A program made the translations under genes and the position numbers. A stretch of 64,000 nucleotides of DNA, taken from Megalonaias nervosa (taxonomy: Eukaryota > Mollusca > Bivalvia > Unionida > Unionidae). The stretch is taken from contig JAECUM010011172.1 in NCBI GenBank assembly GCA_016617855.1, positions 1 to 64,000 of the forward strand, read 5' to 3'. Positions within the stretch are counted from its first letter, which is position 1. Each line of letters opens with the position of its first letter. The notes under the pieces are model-generated. The model was given only the letters and a program-made list of their open reading frames with translations. It was not told the origin of the DNA and ran no database searches. Below, piece by piece: positions 39,501 to 54,500 of the stretch.

Positions 39501-42500
39501 GCTCACAGCTATCATACAGAAGAGTCCAGCTCTGACATCCAGAAAGGCGAGCCTACATTTCACAGAAAAATAAACCAAATCCAGCTGATCATACTGAAAC
39601 TGTTTAGTGCCATATTGTATGCCGTATGTACACACTTATAAGTTGCTTCCAACTGCAAACTGCAAAGACCCAGATCTGCCGTCACATAATAAAATGGCAG
39701 ATCTGGATCTTTCCAGTTTGTCAGGAATAATCAGTAGAACAAACAACATTAACCCTGATATGCAGGTTCATGATGCTATGGCAGATCAGGATCTTTGTTG
39801 TTTGCAGTTTGACCTGACTTATAAGCAAGTATATGCAGTAACTGCTTCATAACGAGATAATGAATGGAAGATCTCTCAGAATATATTCAATTTAATGGTT
39901 ATGTAAATGTGATATATGAACTCAGAACTGATCATTATGGATAAATCATACAATACTGGATGCCGATTAGACTTTCTTTTTCTTTATAAACAATTCAATT
40001 TCAGTACAATGACCCATGGCAGGTTACTATAGTTTTTGTGGGCCATTTGAAATCGTTATTTTTTAAGATAAGTATCTTAACCTTGATTTTATTTTGTTCA
40101 TGATCTCCTTCAACTTGTCATCTAAACAGACACGCCAACCCTATAAAGACTTTCTGAGCAAGGCAGTCAATATTTTTCCATAATGTTAGACCCATTTTCA
40201 ACACATGGCATCATGAAATACCAAAATAACTATTCAACTTGGAAAACAAGCATCTGAAAAGTTTAAGAGTGTACACTAATACAACATGATGCTTAACTAA
40301 ACTGTTCACTTCTGAATTAATAACCTCCAGTTTAGTTGAAGAAACTGCAGTTCAAAACCCAATGGAGTTCAATGACTTTGTGCTACATCTCAACATGACA
40401 TAATCTGTATGTTTTGTTTTTAATTCACGTTATAGGAACAGTCATCTCCCCCAATGTGGGCCATAGTCACACTGAAATGACATGATGTTCAACAGATGCA
40501 ACTGTCGTCTTGCTTTATACCCAAATACAGTGGTCCCTCTCTTGTAAGGGTGGCCTTGCTAGAGTGAGATCACACAGATGTCTGTAATAACTGCATGCAT
40601 GAATGGAATAACCAAACATTTCACGTTTAATATTTTCATTTACAAATCATAAGAATGTTATCAATGTAATTTAAAACAATTATGAATAATCATCAATTGT
40701 GGTACAAAACCACTTTGCCACCAAAATCTGGGCACAAACATCTGGCCGAACTATCCCTGTCCATTGATTCTTTATTTCCACTCGCGGCAGTTGACTGTCT
40801 GCTTATCTGAATCTTTATAACATCAAATTTCTTAACAGTGATCAAATGACTCTCCATCTATTTATTTAGTCAAATTGTTTTCACATTTCTATTTAAACTG
40901 ACACTGTCTGATGACATTTTGCACTTTTTTCAACAACTTATTCCTTCACTAGCAATCTGTAATTACTATATTTAAGATGCTTTGTGTTCACTAAGGGAGT
41001 GAGCTTGTCATATGATCAGGTTTCTCTTTTAAAGTCTAGTACCCTCTGAAGTACATTTAAGCTGAGAGAGAAGCTACAATAGCTAACATACCATTTTTCT
41101 ATCCAGGATTCAAATGTCATGCTTCATAAAAGTTAACTTTGGTCATCTTGATAATAATTGGTATTAATAACAGCCAGTAATTATCAAATTGACAAAATCT
41201 AACATTAAGGAATACACAGTAGTAATGATAATCAGATTACTTATTTCTCTGCATGGATTAAAGTTACTTTATCAGCATGTTCAACCTGTCAATGTGTTGA
41301 ATTTCGAAATGAGAGAGATTTTCATCTGCAAACAACCATTATGTGGCTGCTTTAGCAAATGTGAATTTGACAGTTTTTGCACTAATATGCTGTCCACATT
41401 TGAGTGGTGGCTGTCCTTACGGGGTACTTTTGAAAACTCATCAGTACCATGGAATTCTCACCATATAAAGTAGGTGATCGCTCATTGCATGGGGTTTGGG
41501 TTGGTTGGTTGGTTCACTGTATCTAAGCCACTTTGCCTTCACTGTGAATGTATATTCATTCATGAAAAGATATTTTCATCAAGGGACGTTTTGTGTGAAC
41601 AATATAGGTAGATTAAAGTGTCTGAGGTACCCATTGTAAAGTCAGTCTGGTTCCCTGACCAATTCCACCAAGTCAAACCTGGATCAGCACCAAACCTGGA
41701 CAGGGCAACATCTGGATTGGACAGTAATGATCACAGAATTTTGTTCTTTTTGCTTTGTTTAAAAAGGTCAGTAATTTAAGTACTGTATCAGTAAACTTTA
41801 CATTAAAATTTTATGGTTTGGCAGGTCTGTCTAGAGGCTTAATTCTTGAGACATTTTTAAGTCACTTATGAAAGCTGTGTAAATCTCTGAAAACTTTGCA
41901 TAAAAAATATCAGTTGTCATATATAAATACAGCAATATATAAATTTAAAATCTACTTTAAGAAACGGGCAGAAAACTTACAAGTTTCATAAGAAGGTGGT
42001 ATGAGGTGAGAAGAGGATTTTTAAAGCCTGGGGATGTGTCCTGTTGAGCACTGTCTTCCTTGGCCGAGTGGGTATACTTGTAAGGAATTGTAGCCGACAA
42101 TGCCCATAACATTCCCATGCTCATACAGTACTTTCCCTCCACAAATCTCTCTAACAGGGGAAATGGGGCAGTTTCCTGAAATAATGTACATACCAGTTTC
42201 CAAACAATTATCAAGCAAAAATTATGAAATTGTAATGATCTGCATTGAAGATTCATAATTAAAATCAGAGAAGTTATAAACCCATGTTAAAAAGTCCAGT
42301 TCAAATTTGCAAGCACTTTTATAAAGTAATTTTTTAACATTTCACTTCAGAGGCACATGATTTCAATCTAAGATGTTAAAAGTATACTTGTTCATACTGT
42401 AAGTAATAAACAAACAACTATACATATGGTTTAAATCTCTATATCATGAATTATTACTAACTCATGAGTTAGGTCCCTTTGTCACTTTTGCTACTGTTGT

Positions 42501-45500
42501 TATTTTTATGCAGAGCTCAAGAGCAGTAGCATATTTTATGCAAACAAGTTTACACAATCAAACTGAATAAAACACAAAGAATTTTGTTAAATGTTTTCAT
42601 TTGTAAAACAATTTAATTTCAAGCATTTACCAAAAAGTTGTCAGTTTATTACTATCATCATAAGCTGTTCAAGTTGTATGGTGGTAAATTCAATCAAATA
42701 AACAATGATATCTGGACAATTTCTGGATGTTCCATGCATGTTTGAAATTGTAGTAATTGATCACTGAAAATATTCAACAAATACTGTCATATAATTGAAT
42801 GCAGCCTGAATAAGTCTTGGTCATTACAACACCTGACACATTCTATCAAGTATGAAAAACATCTTGATGATTAAGACTTAGTCTGGTATAATAACTTTGT
42901 AAGGTCTGGTTACACATCCTATGTAATCAATCTCCCAAACTTTCTATCACGTTGATTTTACCTATTTTCTATTTCCTGATACAAATACTTTCTAAAGATA
43001 AATGCATAATTAATCATTATTCTTAACTGAAGTCATCAAGATCTTGATAATAATCCAGATTAAAAATATGGTTTCAAGGTCATAAAATCAGATACAGGAT
43101 CATCTCATTAACATGTGTGGACCTTGCTCATTATCAACAGTCAAATATACTGATGATGAAAACATACATTCCAAATCTGATCAAAACTGGATCACAAATA
43201 TGTAACAACTTCAGTCAATCAGATCCAAGATTACATCATTAATATGTATGGATCTCCTTCATCATCAAAAACATTCAAGAGTTTGATGATACAAGCCCAT
43301 ATTTCAAGCTTGATCAAAATGGCATCAGAAATATTCTTTCCAGAGTGGTAACAAGCTCTGCTAACCAGATGCAAACTCATTAATATGAGTGCATCTTGAT
43401 CACTATTGAACCTAAGTTCTAAGTTTTATCAAAATCGGATCAAAAATATAGCCTTAATGTGGTTGCAATCTCAGCATATCCAATGCAAGATCACTTACTG
43501 ATCACACTCGTTTTTGAAATCATTCAAGATCTTGATAATTTAAACATATATTCCAAGTCTGAACAAAATCAAATCAGAAATATAGCCAACACAGTAGTAA
43601 CTACGTTGACCAATCCGATGCAAGATCACCTCAATAATATGAATGGCTCTCATTCATTATAATGAAACTCATCTGAGGTTTAGATATAAATCCATATTCC
43701 AAGTTTGAATGAAATTGGATCAACCAGAAATAAGCAGCTGATGACAGATGGATGAACAATGCACAATGATTCAGAACTGATGACAGACGCATGGCCATAC
43801 CATAAGCTCACTTGGCCATACAGTCACATGAGATTTTTGGGCAAGTGAAATTTTTGCAAGTAACCCAATGTTCATACTGACTAATTAAATGAACAAAACT
43901 TGTACAAAATTTTGGCATTTTTCCTCACAAAGTTCTTCATGAGCTTCACTGTCAAAATTGGAATGATACCCCTTCTAGTGTGGTTTGGATAAAAACACCT
44001 GATACATGACAGAAGTCAGCTTACCAACTCAGAAGGCATCTTGGACCCTGTAAGGATTTGGTGGACCCAGTTGTGAACCCCAGAGAACATGTGTGGACAA
44101 TGCTGTGCTAGCCACTTGGAAAAATTGTCAAAGTTCAAAGTATCTTTGATCCCAAACTGAAACAAAATCATCATAATACATGAACCAAAATAACAGGACT
44201 TAAAATGAGAAAATAGCCAATTCCTAAAAGCAATTAATTACCCTACAAGGCAAACAGAAAAACTATTTGATCAATTAAAATCCAGCTCATCAGCTCTGAA
44301 ACAGAGAAGAGTTACCTTGCTACAGTGGTCCCCATCTTAAAGGGCTGTCCCTTTATAAAACCAGCCTTTCACTGTAAAAGGGGTGGTCTTACAATAAGGA
44401 GAAAACTGCATGTTTAAAATGAAAATTGTTTGAGAAAGTGAGCCACCTATACAAGGAACATGCTAAAAATTTTATCTGAGTGTTGTTCTATACATTCTGA
44501 AGGAAAAAATAATTCCCTGACACAGTACACTCTATGGTCATACCACTACTTTGCTATTGAAGCCTCACAACTTCAAGAGAGGTACAAAATGTTGCTTTTG
44601 TTTACTTTCAAAGCCCTTGACATAAAAGCCATGGTCCATGTTAGATGTGACTTCTCTGCCCATGCCTAAATTGGGTGAAGTGGAAGGAAACTAGTGAGAA
44701 GGTAATATAGTGAGGCATTCTGTGCCTCCCAACCTTCCAAACAGAAGTTCTTTTTTTAGAATTAAAAAAAGTGTTCTGTGGATACAAAGGGGGGGGGGGT
44801 TAGTGCACATGACCCAAATAATGGCATCATACACCTGTGAATAAGAAACCTACTCACATCATACAAGCCAACAGAAAATGACTAAATTCAAATTTCAAGA
44901 AAAGAAAATAAATTATGTTTTCTTGGAAGCAAGGAATACATTTCCAGACAAAACAACAGCTGATAGTCATAGCACTGTTTGATCATAAACACATGCAAAC
45001 ACATGTGTGTGTGTGTTGGATTTTTAATGTAGCTTTAACAATTTTTCAGTCATATCACTATGATGTCAGCAGTGTGGCAGTGTATAGTGATGTCTAGCAC
45101 TGGGACATCATGACGTAGACATGTAGCATGATGTCTGACCCAGTCACATTATCCTGACACCAGGCCAACCAGTCCTAACACTAAACTCTTAATGCTGAGC
45201 ACCCAGTGACACATAATAACAACCACATAAAGATTTTAAACAATACATGAAGTTTTTGTCTTTAAAATCCATTGCACAGTGGAATACATTAACTTGTAGT
45301 CTCCAATTTTGCTGCTCTTAATAGTTCATAAGAGGGTTCTAAGGTGATACAAGTGTCATTACTGTTTATCTTTGCACATAATGGAGACTGGATGGTACTG
45401 TTTTTCAAAAATCCACAAACATCTTGACTAATGCTTAATTTTATAAAGTATTGAAAATGCTTTTCTTCTTTTGCCCTGATGCGGGGGTGCTGTTTTTACA

Positions 45501-48500
45501 TTGATGGATGCCACATACATACATACTCCAGAATGACTTATATCCTCATGGTCTTTACAATATGTTAAAAGCATGCAACCCTCCCACTTAATACTGAGCT
45601 ACACAAAACCAAACAGAAGTTCTGAAATTTAGTTTTTCTGGGCTTTGCATGCTTCACAGTTGGTTCTTCCTTCCAAGAATTACAGCTGTATTTTCTAAAT
45701 TGGCCTTCAAAAATGAATCTCACTTTCTCACTGCTAATTTTACCATTCCAACTACCAAAATATATTTAGCATTTTTTTGTATGGAGTAAAATCTGATTTC
45801 ATAGAAATGTTGCTGCTGATCACAAACTACCCAAAAATCCTTAATAAAACCTGACTTAAACATTTTCAATAAAGGCAATGAAAGTGTTTGTTTCTTCAGC
45901 AGGTATCTCAAATTTACTCCAAGTGTAAAATGGGTTGTTCCACTTTGTGTACATTATCTATGAAAATTAGCCTAATGGACTCTCCCACAGCAGTGCTCAA
46001 AGGAATAATAAACACACACACAATCACCTTAGCTACTGTCTGTCAATTAAGAAATCTGTAGTGGAGGTCATTGTAACATCAATAAAAAAAATATTAAAAA
46101 AAATAAAAACACACAACAAACCCAAAAAGAAGACAACCCTTTGACAATGATGATCTAATCCAGAAAACAAATCTACTAGTATTACAATGATAAAGACCTC
46201 ATCCACCCACAGCACTGTGTATGAACTCCGAAGACAAATGATGTATCCAACCACTACAATGAAGCCCTTTAAAAAGATTTCTCAGTATGACATTATTAGC
46301 GTTGTGTGGGTTTTCACAAAAGATAAAAAAAATAATACAAACCTCTGAACTGACTACATATGTTGACGACCATTCCCTTTTATGAAAAACTGGTTAAACG
46401 TAATTGATACTCATGTGACTTCTGCAGTACAATGGCAGTTAGTGACATGTACTTTAGTCTGGGTTACAGTCTATAACAATGCCACTACATGTAGGACCTG
46501 TAAAATGGAGGAAACCTCTTTCCTCTCTTAAGTGGTTGTGGTTAGAACAAATAAACAACTGTTGGTGTTTTTAGTCTGTGTTCTGATGATATGGTCATTC
46601 GTAGCAATGTTATTTTGAATAAGCAGCACTCTGCATACATACCGGCCTAAGCAGTCATGGTCACAATGGATTAAATCATGGTCAGTTGTGTTGTTCTATT
46701 TTTGTGATGCAGTCATTCACAGCAATGTCAAACACATTTTGCACAAAATCGTAGCATTCTGCAGGTGTTCGCTCATGGCAGTGCATTTATATAATAAAAT
46801 CAATCCATGCATTACAATTGTGGTTATGAATGACAGGTGGTCACTCATGACTGGTTTTACTGTATTTAATTCCCTTCTTTAAGCTTCAGGTGCAATTTTT
46901 TGGCAGCAATCTTGAAATATAACTGCAGACAAACTAAATCCACCACAATGCTAGTGCTTACATATCTCCCACTCTAATGGTAATAATCTGACAAAGTCAG
47001 TTTTTATGTGTGACAAACTCTTATTATGATACACATGCATACCAAGGATGATGAAGAGATCTCATGCTTTGAAAGTTATTAATTTTTAAAGAGTGTTATG
47101 ATGAGAAGAACACCTCATTTTTTATTTTTTTCAAAAAGAAACATGGAGATAACTCTTAAACTGCTGATCTGAGTGAACCCATTCTTTTACAAGATACACT
47201 GTCAAGTCACGACACAGAGCATACCTTTCATTAAGATACCTCAAGCAGTTATTACGTGTAAATACAATTTTCAAACATAGGGAGATAACTCTTAAGTACT
47301 AATCTGACACAGACAAATCTTAATGGGACACGACCTCTTTATGAGATAAAAAAAGCAAATAGTTCAGAAGATATTAACTGAAATATGTGAGATAGATGGA
47401 TATACACATAGTACGAATCTGGCAAAACTGAATCTTATATGGGACACAACTTATTGAGAAGATACAAATACAGACCAAGTTTCATGAAGATACCTCAAAT
47501 GACTAAGGAAATATTACCTCGTGTGATACATAGATGGCACAAACAGTAACGAAAATGAGACAACTCTTAAAATGCTAACCATGCAGACTTTCTTTTTTTA
47601 CAGGACACAATGTCTAGTCATGACACAAACGCCTACCAAGTTTCATCAAGATACCTCAAAGTGTTCAGGAGATATTAAGCAAACAAAGTGTATGACATAC
47701 ACATGGATGGAAGTACAAACTGACTCTGGTATTCCCCTCCAAACTTTGTGAGGAGAATAATAAGCATGAAAATACTATGCTCAAACCATTTTACATTGAA
47801 GTTTGAACAAAAACTGACACCTGGATAGATACTGTACATGTCAGAATAAAAAAGCATTTACTACAAAATGGGTGTGTAGGTTTTTCAACATCAACTCAAG
47901 TAAAAGCATCGTCAACTTGGCTTTGGATTAAAGGAAAACACCAAGGAGACTGTTTTACCTGAAACAGCCTATAGCATTTACTTTCAACATGAATAATAAA
48001 CAGACTGTTTTACATGGAATAATATGGAAATTATGAACATCAAATTGTAATGTGACCACCAAGACTATCAGTTAAAAGGTTTCTATTAAAATGAAAATGA
48101 GATGGAAATCAAATGCAAAAAAGTAACATTTAATCAGAACATCCTCATTTCTTACTGATACGATTAGAATATCTTTAATTCTCTGGGACTCGGATGTAAT
48201 CATAGAGATACTCAGATATAATTATAGAGATACTTCCCAAATTGTTAAATATTTTGACAGAGAAGTATCTAACGATATGTGTGAACAACAGGTCCTCATA
48301 CAAGATGGGTGTCAAAATAATACTTAATTAAGCTTCAACCAGCAATAAAATGCATGAGCTTTGAATCTGTAATGTTATTCCGGCAACATATGAATGATTA
48401 AAAAAAAAATTAAAAATTCAGGAATTCCTTCAATTTTAATAGCGATTAGCTTATGCTTAAATTACTGGTTGTGACATGCCATCAAGTCTTTAAGACATCA

Positions 48501-51500
48501 ATAAAGTTATTATGACTTAATGATAAGCACAAGCTTATGCTTTACATTATCAGTTCTGACACACCATCAAGTCTTTGTGACGTCAATATAGTTATTGTAA
48601 CTTAATGATAACCACAGGACTAAGGACAGTTCAAAATGGTTACTATATACATCCAAGGTCTTTTTCTACCATTCACAAAGACAATGATGAGCTGACTGAA
48701 GTTTTGTAGAAAATTAACAACCCATGGTTTGATGTATGGTATTTGGTCTAAAAGCTTTTTTCCCCCATGGATATGTAATTTAAGAAAACATCTGCTTATT
48801 CAAGATAGTCTTTCAGCCACTACAGGTGATAAGCAGCTACAACGACACTGTAATATACTGCATTGAGGTACAAGTTTGTTGCTGATTGCTGCATAATGGA
48901 TGACAGCCTGTGCCCTGTTAACAAATGGCACCATCATCAGCTCACTTCATCCATAGCTATTAAGTTAACTGAACCAGATGCCACTTATCATTGTGAATTG
49001 TGGCATATGATGTTCTTTCCAGCCATCAGGTAACTAGCAGTCCAACACTGTGTGCCATAGCCAATGAAGTCTTCTGATGTCCTGTGCCTTTATCACCTCC
49101 AAGAATTTTAACCCACTAATTATTAAACAATGCAAGTTGCCACTTAATGATGCACTGCCAGTCCATCAATATACAGATCTATTGGGAACAATTTGAATGG
49201 GATGTTCTGTGTCACACATTTGTTTTGCTGATGTAATGAGAATGGCACACTTTATGCAAATAAGTTGCACTTACCACATGTATGGCCAGCACCTTACTTT
49301 TACATCTTTATATAATGTACTTTGGGAAACTGTGTAATTTTTTGTCAGTACACTTAATGGTTAATGTCATATTGTACCAGGGTAACTGGAGTAGGGAAAT
49401 AAAAATAAAGTGTATAAACAAGTCAGCAGTGATATTAATTTCTGTAGCGCGTGCACACACACACACTTGCTTATACTTCACAGCATTTTTGTTTTACACA
49501 TGTCAACTGAAAATATTTTTTTTTAAATCAAGACTTCCCATCCTCATACCAAACACCCACAAACCTGTACACAGTTTGTACCACATTCCAACCTTAAGGC
49601 TAAATAATATTTGGAATTAAAAATGTTATGTAGATATACTGACAATGCAACATTTATTTACTTATTTTAGTTCCTGTGGGTCAGTGGTTCTTTCTAGGGT
49701 TTCCCTGGTTCTTCCTCCACCAGTTATAATGACCTCCATGTATAGCCTATTTTGTGCTGAAAAATTGTGCTAAACCCCATAACAACCACCACCACCTTTT
49801 TTTATTAATAAAATCAGGGATGCTCAATGTATGTTTCATGAATTATTGGAATGGAATTTTTGAAATACCTACCAATTGAGCCTCAATGTGCAGTCTATGG
49901 TCCGAATTAATTCTAACAATTGCTGAGATTATTTACTCGCGCAGATTTTAATTACATTGTCACAATTAAGGTTTCATATATTAAAGTCTAATTTGTGTTC
50001 TTAAATTTATAACCTCTTCTGGCTGCAAAAAACAATAAACTACCTCCCCTAGTAGTATGTATCTTATAAATATACATTATGTATAATAATATATATATTA
50101 CATGTACTATGTCAACAAGTCTACTAGGGTTCTCTTCATGTCCATTTTCATGTGACAGACAAATCCCAAGTGGTATTTTTCATGTCTCTACTCACCTTCC
50201 AAGACACTGTTTTTAGTGTTTTACAAAACCACTTCTACCAACATTCTTACCAGTAAATACTCCATCTTTTCTTTTTCAATGCAGTTATGCGAGATAACCT
50301 ATGTAACTGAAAAAAGATGCTGTAATGGCACTGCCAGTAAACCTTAATTTTCATTACTACCACTGCCATTTATAATTACATGCATACTTGAAATCAGCAT
50401 CCGTAAAACTGGAATTTTTCCCCACAAATAATGATATTTCCTGTAAAGCTGTAAGAAAACCAATGGTCTTTCCAAGGTGTCTATTGACAAAAGTGAAATA
50501 CAAGAAATTCATGGACCTAAATGTTCACTTTCACTATTACAGAAAAGAATAATGTTGTCTCATCACCTTGACCACATGGAATTTGTTCAAAATGAGTGAA
50601 CTCTGTAAATATGTCTGCAAATATTGCCCCGGCATACAGAGATATACCCAAAAACACATGTGTTGAAACTGTAATTTGAGATCTAGCTAAAGTAAATGTA
50701 CCAATGATAAGCATGACACTGTGTTCATGTGTGGGGAACCCAAAATGCATCAAGAGTGTCATCTTCACTTACCAAGGTTCCGATATGTTAACCCTAGCTA
50801 TACTATGGCGGATCAATCAGATGTTTCATCACTTTCTCCCAGTGATATCTATTGGATTTCATAGTTGCCTTCCTTAGAATGTAATGTCAGCTAACCAATC
50901 GCATGTAACAGAGGTGATTTGCACATCAGCCGAAAATAGAAGAGGCAACTGACTTTGAAAGGAAACTTTGTAAGTTTAACATCGAAAGTATGACTACGTT
51001 CCTGAGAGATGCCATTACAGGTGTTTTTGAGGGAAGGGATTTATTTGTACAAACATGGACCGGCAGTGGAAAATTGCAAATTTATGAGTCCATTCCAGTT
51101 GTGAACTGCCCTTGTCCTAATCATGTAGGAACAGTGTTCAAATTTGACCAACTTAAGTTTGATTGGATGTGGTGATTGACCGATGTATCCAATGAAATTC
51201 ACAGGCCCAAAGCACAGAAATATCTGATCAATCCACCAAGGAGTAGATAGGGCTAACATATCAGAACCTTGGCCAGCAAAGATGCAAGAGTGTGAAAAGG
51301 AACTTTAGAGTCTGCCACAACAGAAACAAAAGATCAAAGTAAAATAAAAGCACTAAAAATGAAACGAATATTAAGACCCCCTCTAATAAAGTTTTTAAAA
51401 TATCTGACCCAAAAATCCATGATTACCTAGTTCACATGAATAAGGGTATGTGACTGCAGATAATGCTATTTTCCGCATATATTATGCTGGCAAAGTTCCC

Positions 51501-54500
51501 AAAATCCTATGGCCTGGAATAATTGAATGTTTGAGCAAAAGCATGCGAAGATACATAGACCATCCAAATATTTAACTGTTCAGGAATTGATGTGGCAGCA
51601 ATATCTCTGTCAGGTACAGTGATTACAAATGTTGCAAAGAAGAATTCAAAGTTTGCATTTTCACCCAAGTTGATTTGTCAGCAAGTCCATTGTGACATCT
51701 GCATGATTTTAAACAATGTAAATTTCATCCATATACCCCTAGTCCTATCCTAGCTTGTCCAGTATTACACTGACACCAAAATAATTGCAATGACGTCAAC
51801 GACTGATTTACCTCTACCGAAGACCACCACCAAAAAGTCTACCAATTCTACCTACCACTTCAGTGTGAATCATTTGTACGAAGATTTTCTTATGTTGTTA
51901 ATTAACTTTGAAATCCATTCTATTATTCACTGGAAAAATACTGTCCCAAAAGAAACTGGTTTGCTGTTGAAAGACAAGTATAGTAATAATGGTTTTTCAA
52001 GTACTACAGACTATTAAAATTGTTATCTAGCCCACATCCTGGAGGAACTTGCTGCAAAATGTTCAGTTTCATTCCAATTACAGGTTTGTTATTTATGACG
52101 AATACATTGGGTCACTGTCCATTCTCCCTCTCTCTCTCTCACACACACATGCTCTAAACAAACCTCGGCAGTTACATTATGTCTTGCAGGAAGATTTCAT
52201 TGACTACTGGTAAATACTGTATGACTGCTAGCAGAGAAGAGCATCATCAGTCACAAAAAAAACAGTATGTGGCAAATGGGTCAATTGGACTATGCAATTA
52301 AAATTCATATTAAAAATACTTCTTAAACAAAATATAATTCCCACCCACTTACAGTATTTGATTGTCATCTCAGACTTGTGAAAATTATAGTCTGAAATAT
52401 TTCTAACATCTCTGGAATGGAACTAATCACAAATATCCATGAAATTTTGGCACACTGTCCTGCGAACCATTGTTTCAAATTCACCCAGGATGGGTGGAAT
52501 GCCAGTAATATTTTGTCTGAACTTGGAGGAAGATGAACCAACAAACCAGACAAGGACATTGTCATACTCTCCATCTGTCTGTGTCCATTTATTTCCTCAT
52601 AACTCTGTCTTGTCATAAACTGGGGAGAACGATGTCACCAAACTTAGTAAAAATATAGCAGTCCACACAAAGTCAAATGTAAGTGGGGGGGGGATACCAA
52701 TTTTTGCTCCCTCAAGTACTGTTCTTGCTAGACTGACAAAGGTTAATTGTTCAAACATTTTAATAACAGTGACATTTTCAGTATTTCTTTTTGACCAAAT
52801 TCTAAACATGCAATCAGAGCTGGAAGACACATATTACATTTAACTCCTTTGGATAATGACCCCTAGGTCTATGTTCAACAAGGGTGGGTAGCAAATATTT
52901 GTATATATTTATATTGGTGGCAATCAACCAATGCAAGGCAAATTTCTGTGGAACGGTCCTGTTCAATTTTAGGCCTCAAAAGTGTTGTTTTTTCAAGAGG
53001 TTTTCATGACTGTGGGTATGTAGAAGCAGCACTGTGCTGAGATTTTTTTCAGGGACTTTTTTTTATCTCTTTAAATTAAATACAAAAAAATTGATACTGA
53101 ATGCACAGAAAGTTCTAACAACTCATGTGACATGGTTTCAGTGGCTCAGATGTTAGCATACTGTAGTCACTGTGGTGAAGAGAACTGGAAAATCCAAGGG
53201 AAATCATCAGCCATGTAGTAGTGACAATGTACCCTTTCATGTGCCTGAACCATGGAACTGATTATAGGCCACACTGTCAAGAAAATGCCTGAGCAAATTA
53301 TTTAAACTTGTGCTGAAACTTCCAAAATTATGATCTTCTATAAATCTAAGAAAACGCTGGCATGATTTTAAAGTTTGAATCTGTACATACACACCAAATC
53401 TGAATGGTATTCCAAGTATGATATTTCAATATGGCACTTTTAAATCCAAGTTAAATTTTTATGCTCAGACTGTTTCAGGGCCAGGATCACGGAGGCGAAA
53501 ATCAAGCATATAAATGATGCACTATCTAGGCAGCAAGAGCAGGAAACATTCTTTGCAATCAACTTACCATACTCAGTGCCATGCTCTCAAACAATCTGTC
53601 ATCTTGAGGGCTGCAGGAATAAGGAATCATAGAGGAAGACAAGGTTAGGGCATATGAAACATTTACCATTTTCAGTGCGTCTGAAAAAAAACAAAGGTAT
53701 TGTACAAGCCAGCAGGAAAAAAACATTAATTAACCAAATTAATAAATAAACAAAATGTTTCTGTAAGATACTGAATGAGTGAGTCAGAAGTTTCAAGTAT
53801 ATCTGTAAGTACAGAAAACCTGAGACTCTCATCCAATTTGTGACAGATTTTGGCACAAAATCATCAGATGTATCCCTAATCCAACTTCAGAGTTCTGATA
53901 AACTGAGGCATTCTGGGTGGCTGTAAGTAATTCTATAAGTCAGAACAAAAATACACAGCCTCTGGTTATTTCTATAAGCTACAGTAGTACAGAAACACCC
54001 AGCCTGAGTATTTCTATTAGCTATACAGAAACACTCAGCCTGAGTATTTCTATAAGGTAGTACAGAAACACAGCCTCCGAGTATTTCTATAAGGTAGTAC
54101 AGAAACACCCAGCCTCTGAGTATTTCTGTAAGCTATTATATTACAGAAACACCCAGCCTCTGAAAATTTATATAAGCTACTGTAGTACAGAAACACACAG
54201 CCTCTGAATATTTCTATAAGTTAATAGAGAAAGACAGCCTCTGAGTGTTTTTATAACCTAGTACAGAAACACCCAGTAAGCTACTGTAGTACAGAAACAC
54301 CCAGCCTCTGAGTATTTCTATAAGCTACTTTTGTACAGAAGCACCCAGAGCCTATGAGTATGTACATGAAGCTGCATAAGAGATGTGATAGAAAGCATTG
54401 TAACTGGAATATCTGTATGGAACTATGTTCTGATGCAAATATTTTCTTGCCACAAATAATTCAGTGACAAGAATATTACCTCTAGATATCTAGAACATGT

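Noticed and set aside
53887..54108. Minus-strand ORF with repeated YRNTQA units
   Set aside because: Translation of the 55-bp family G repeat.
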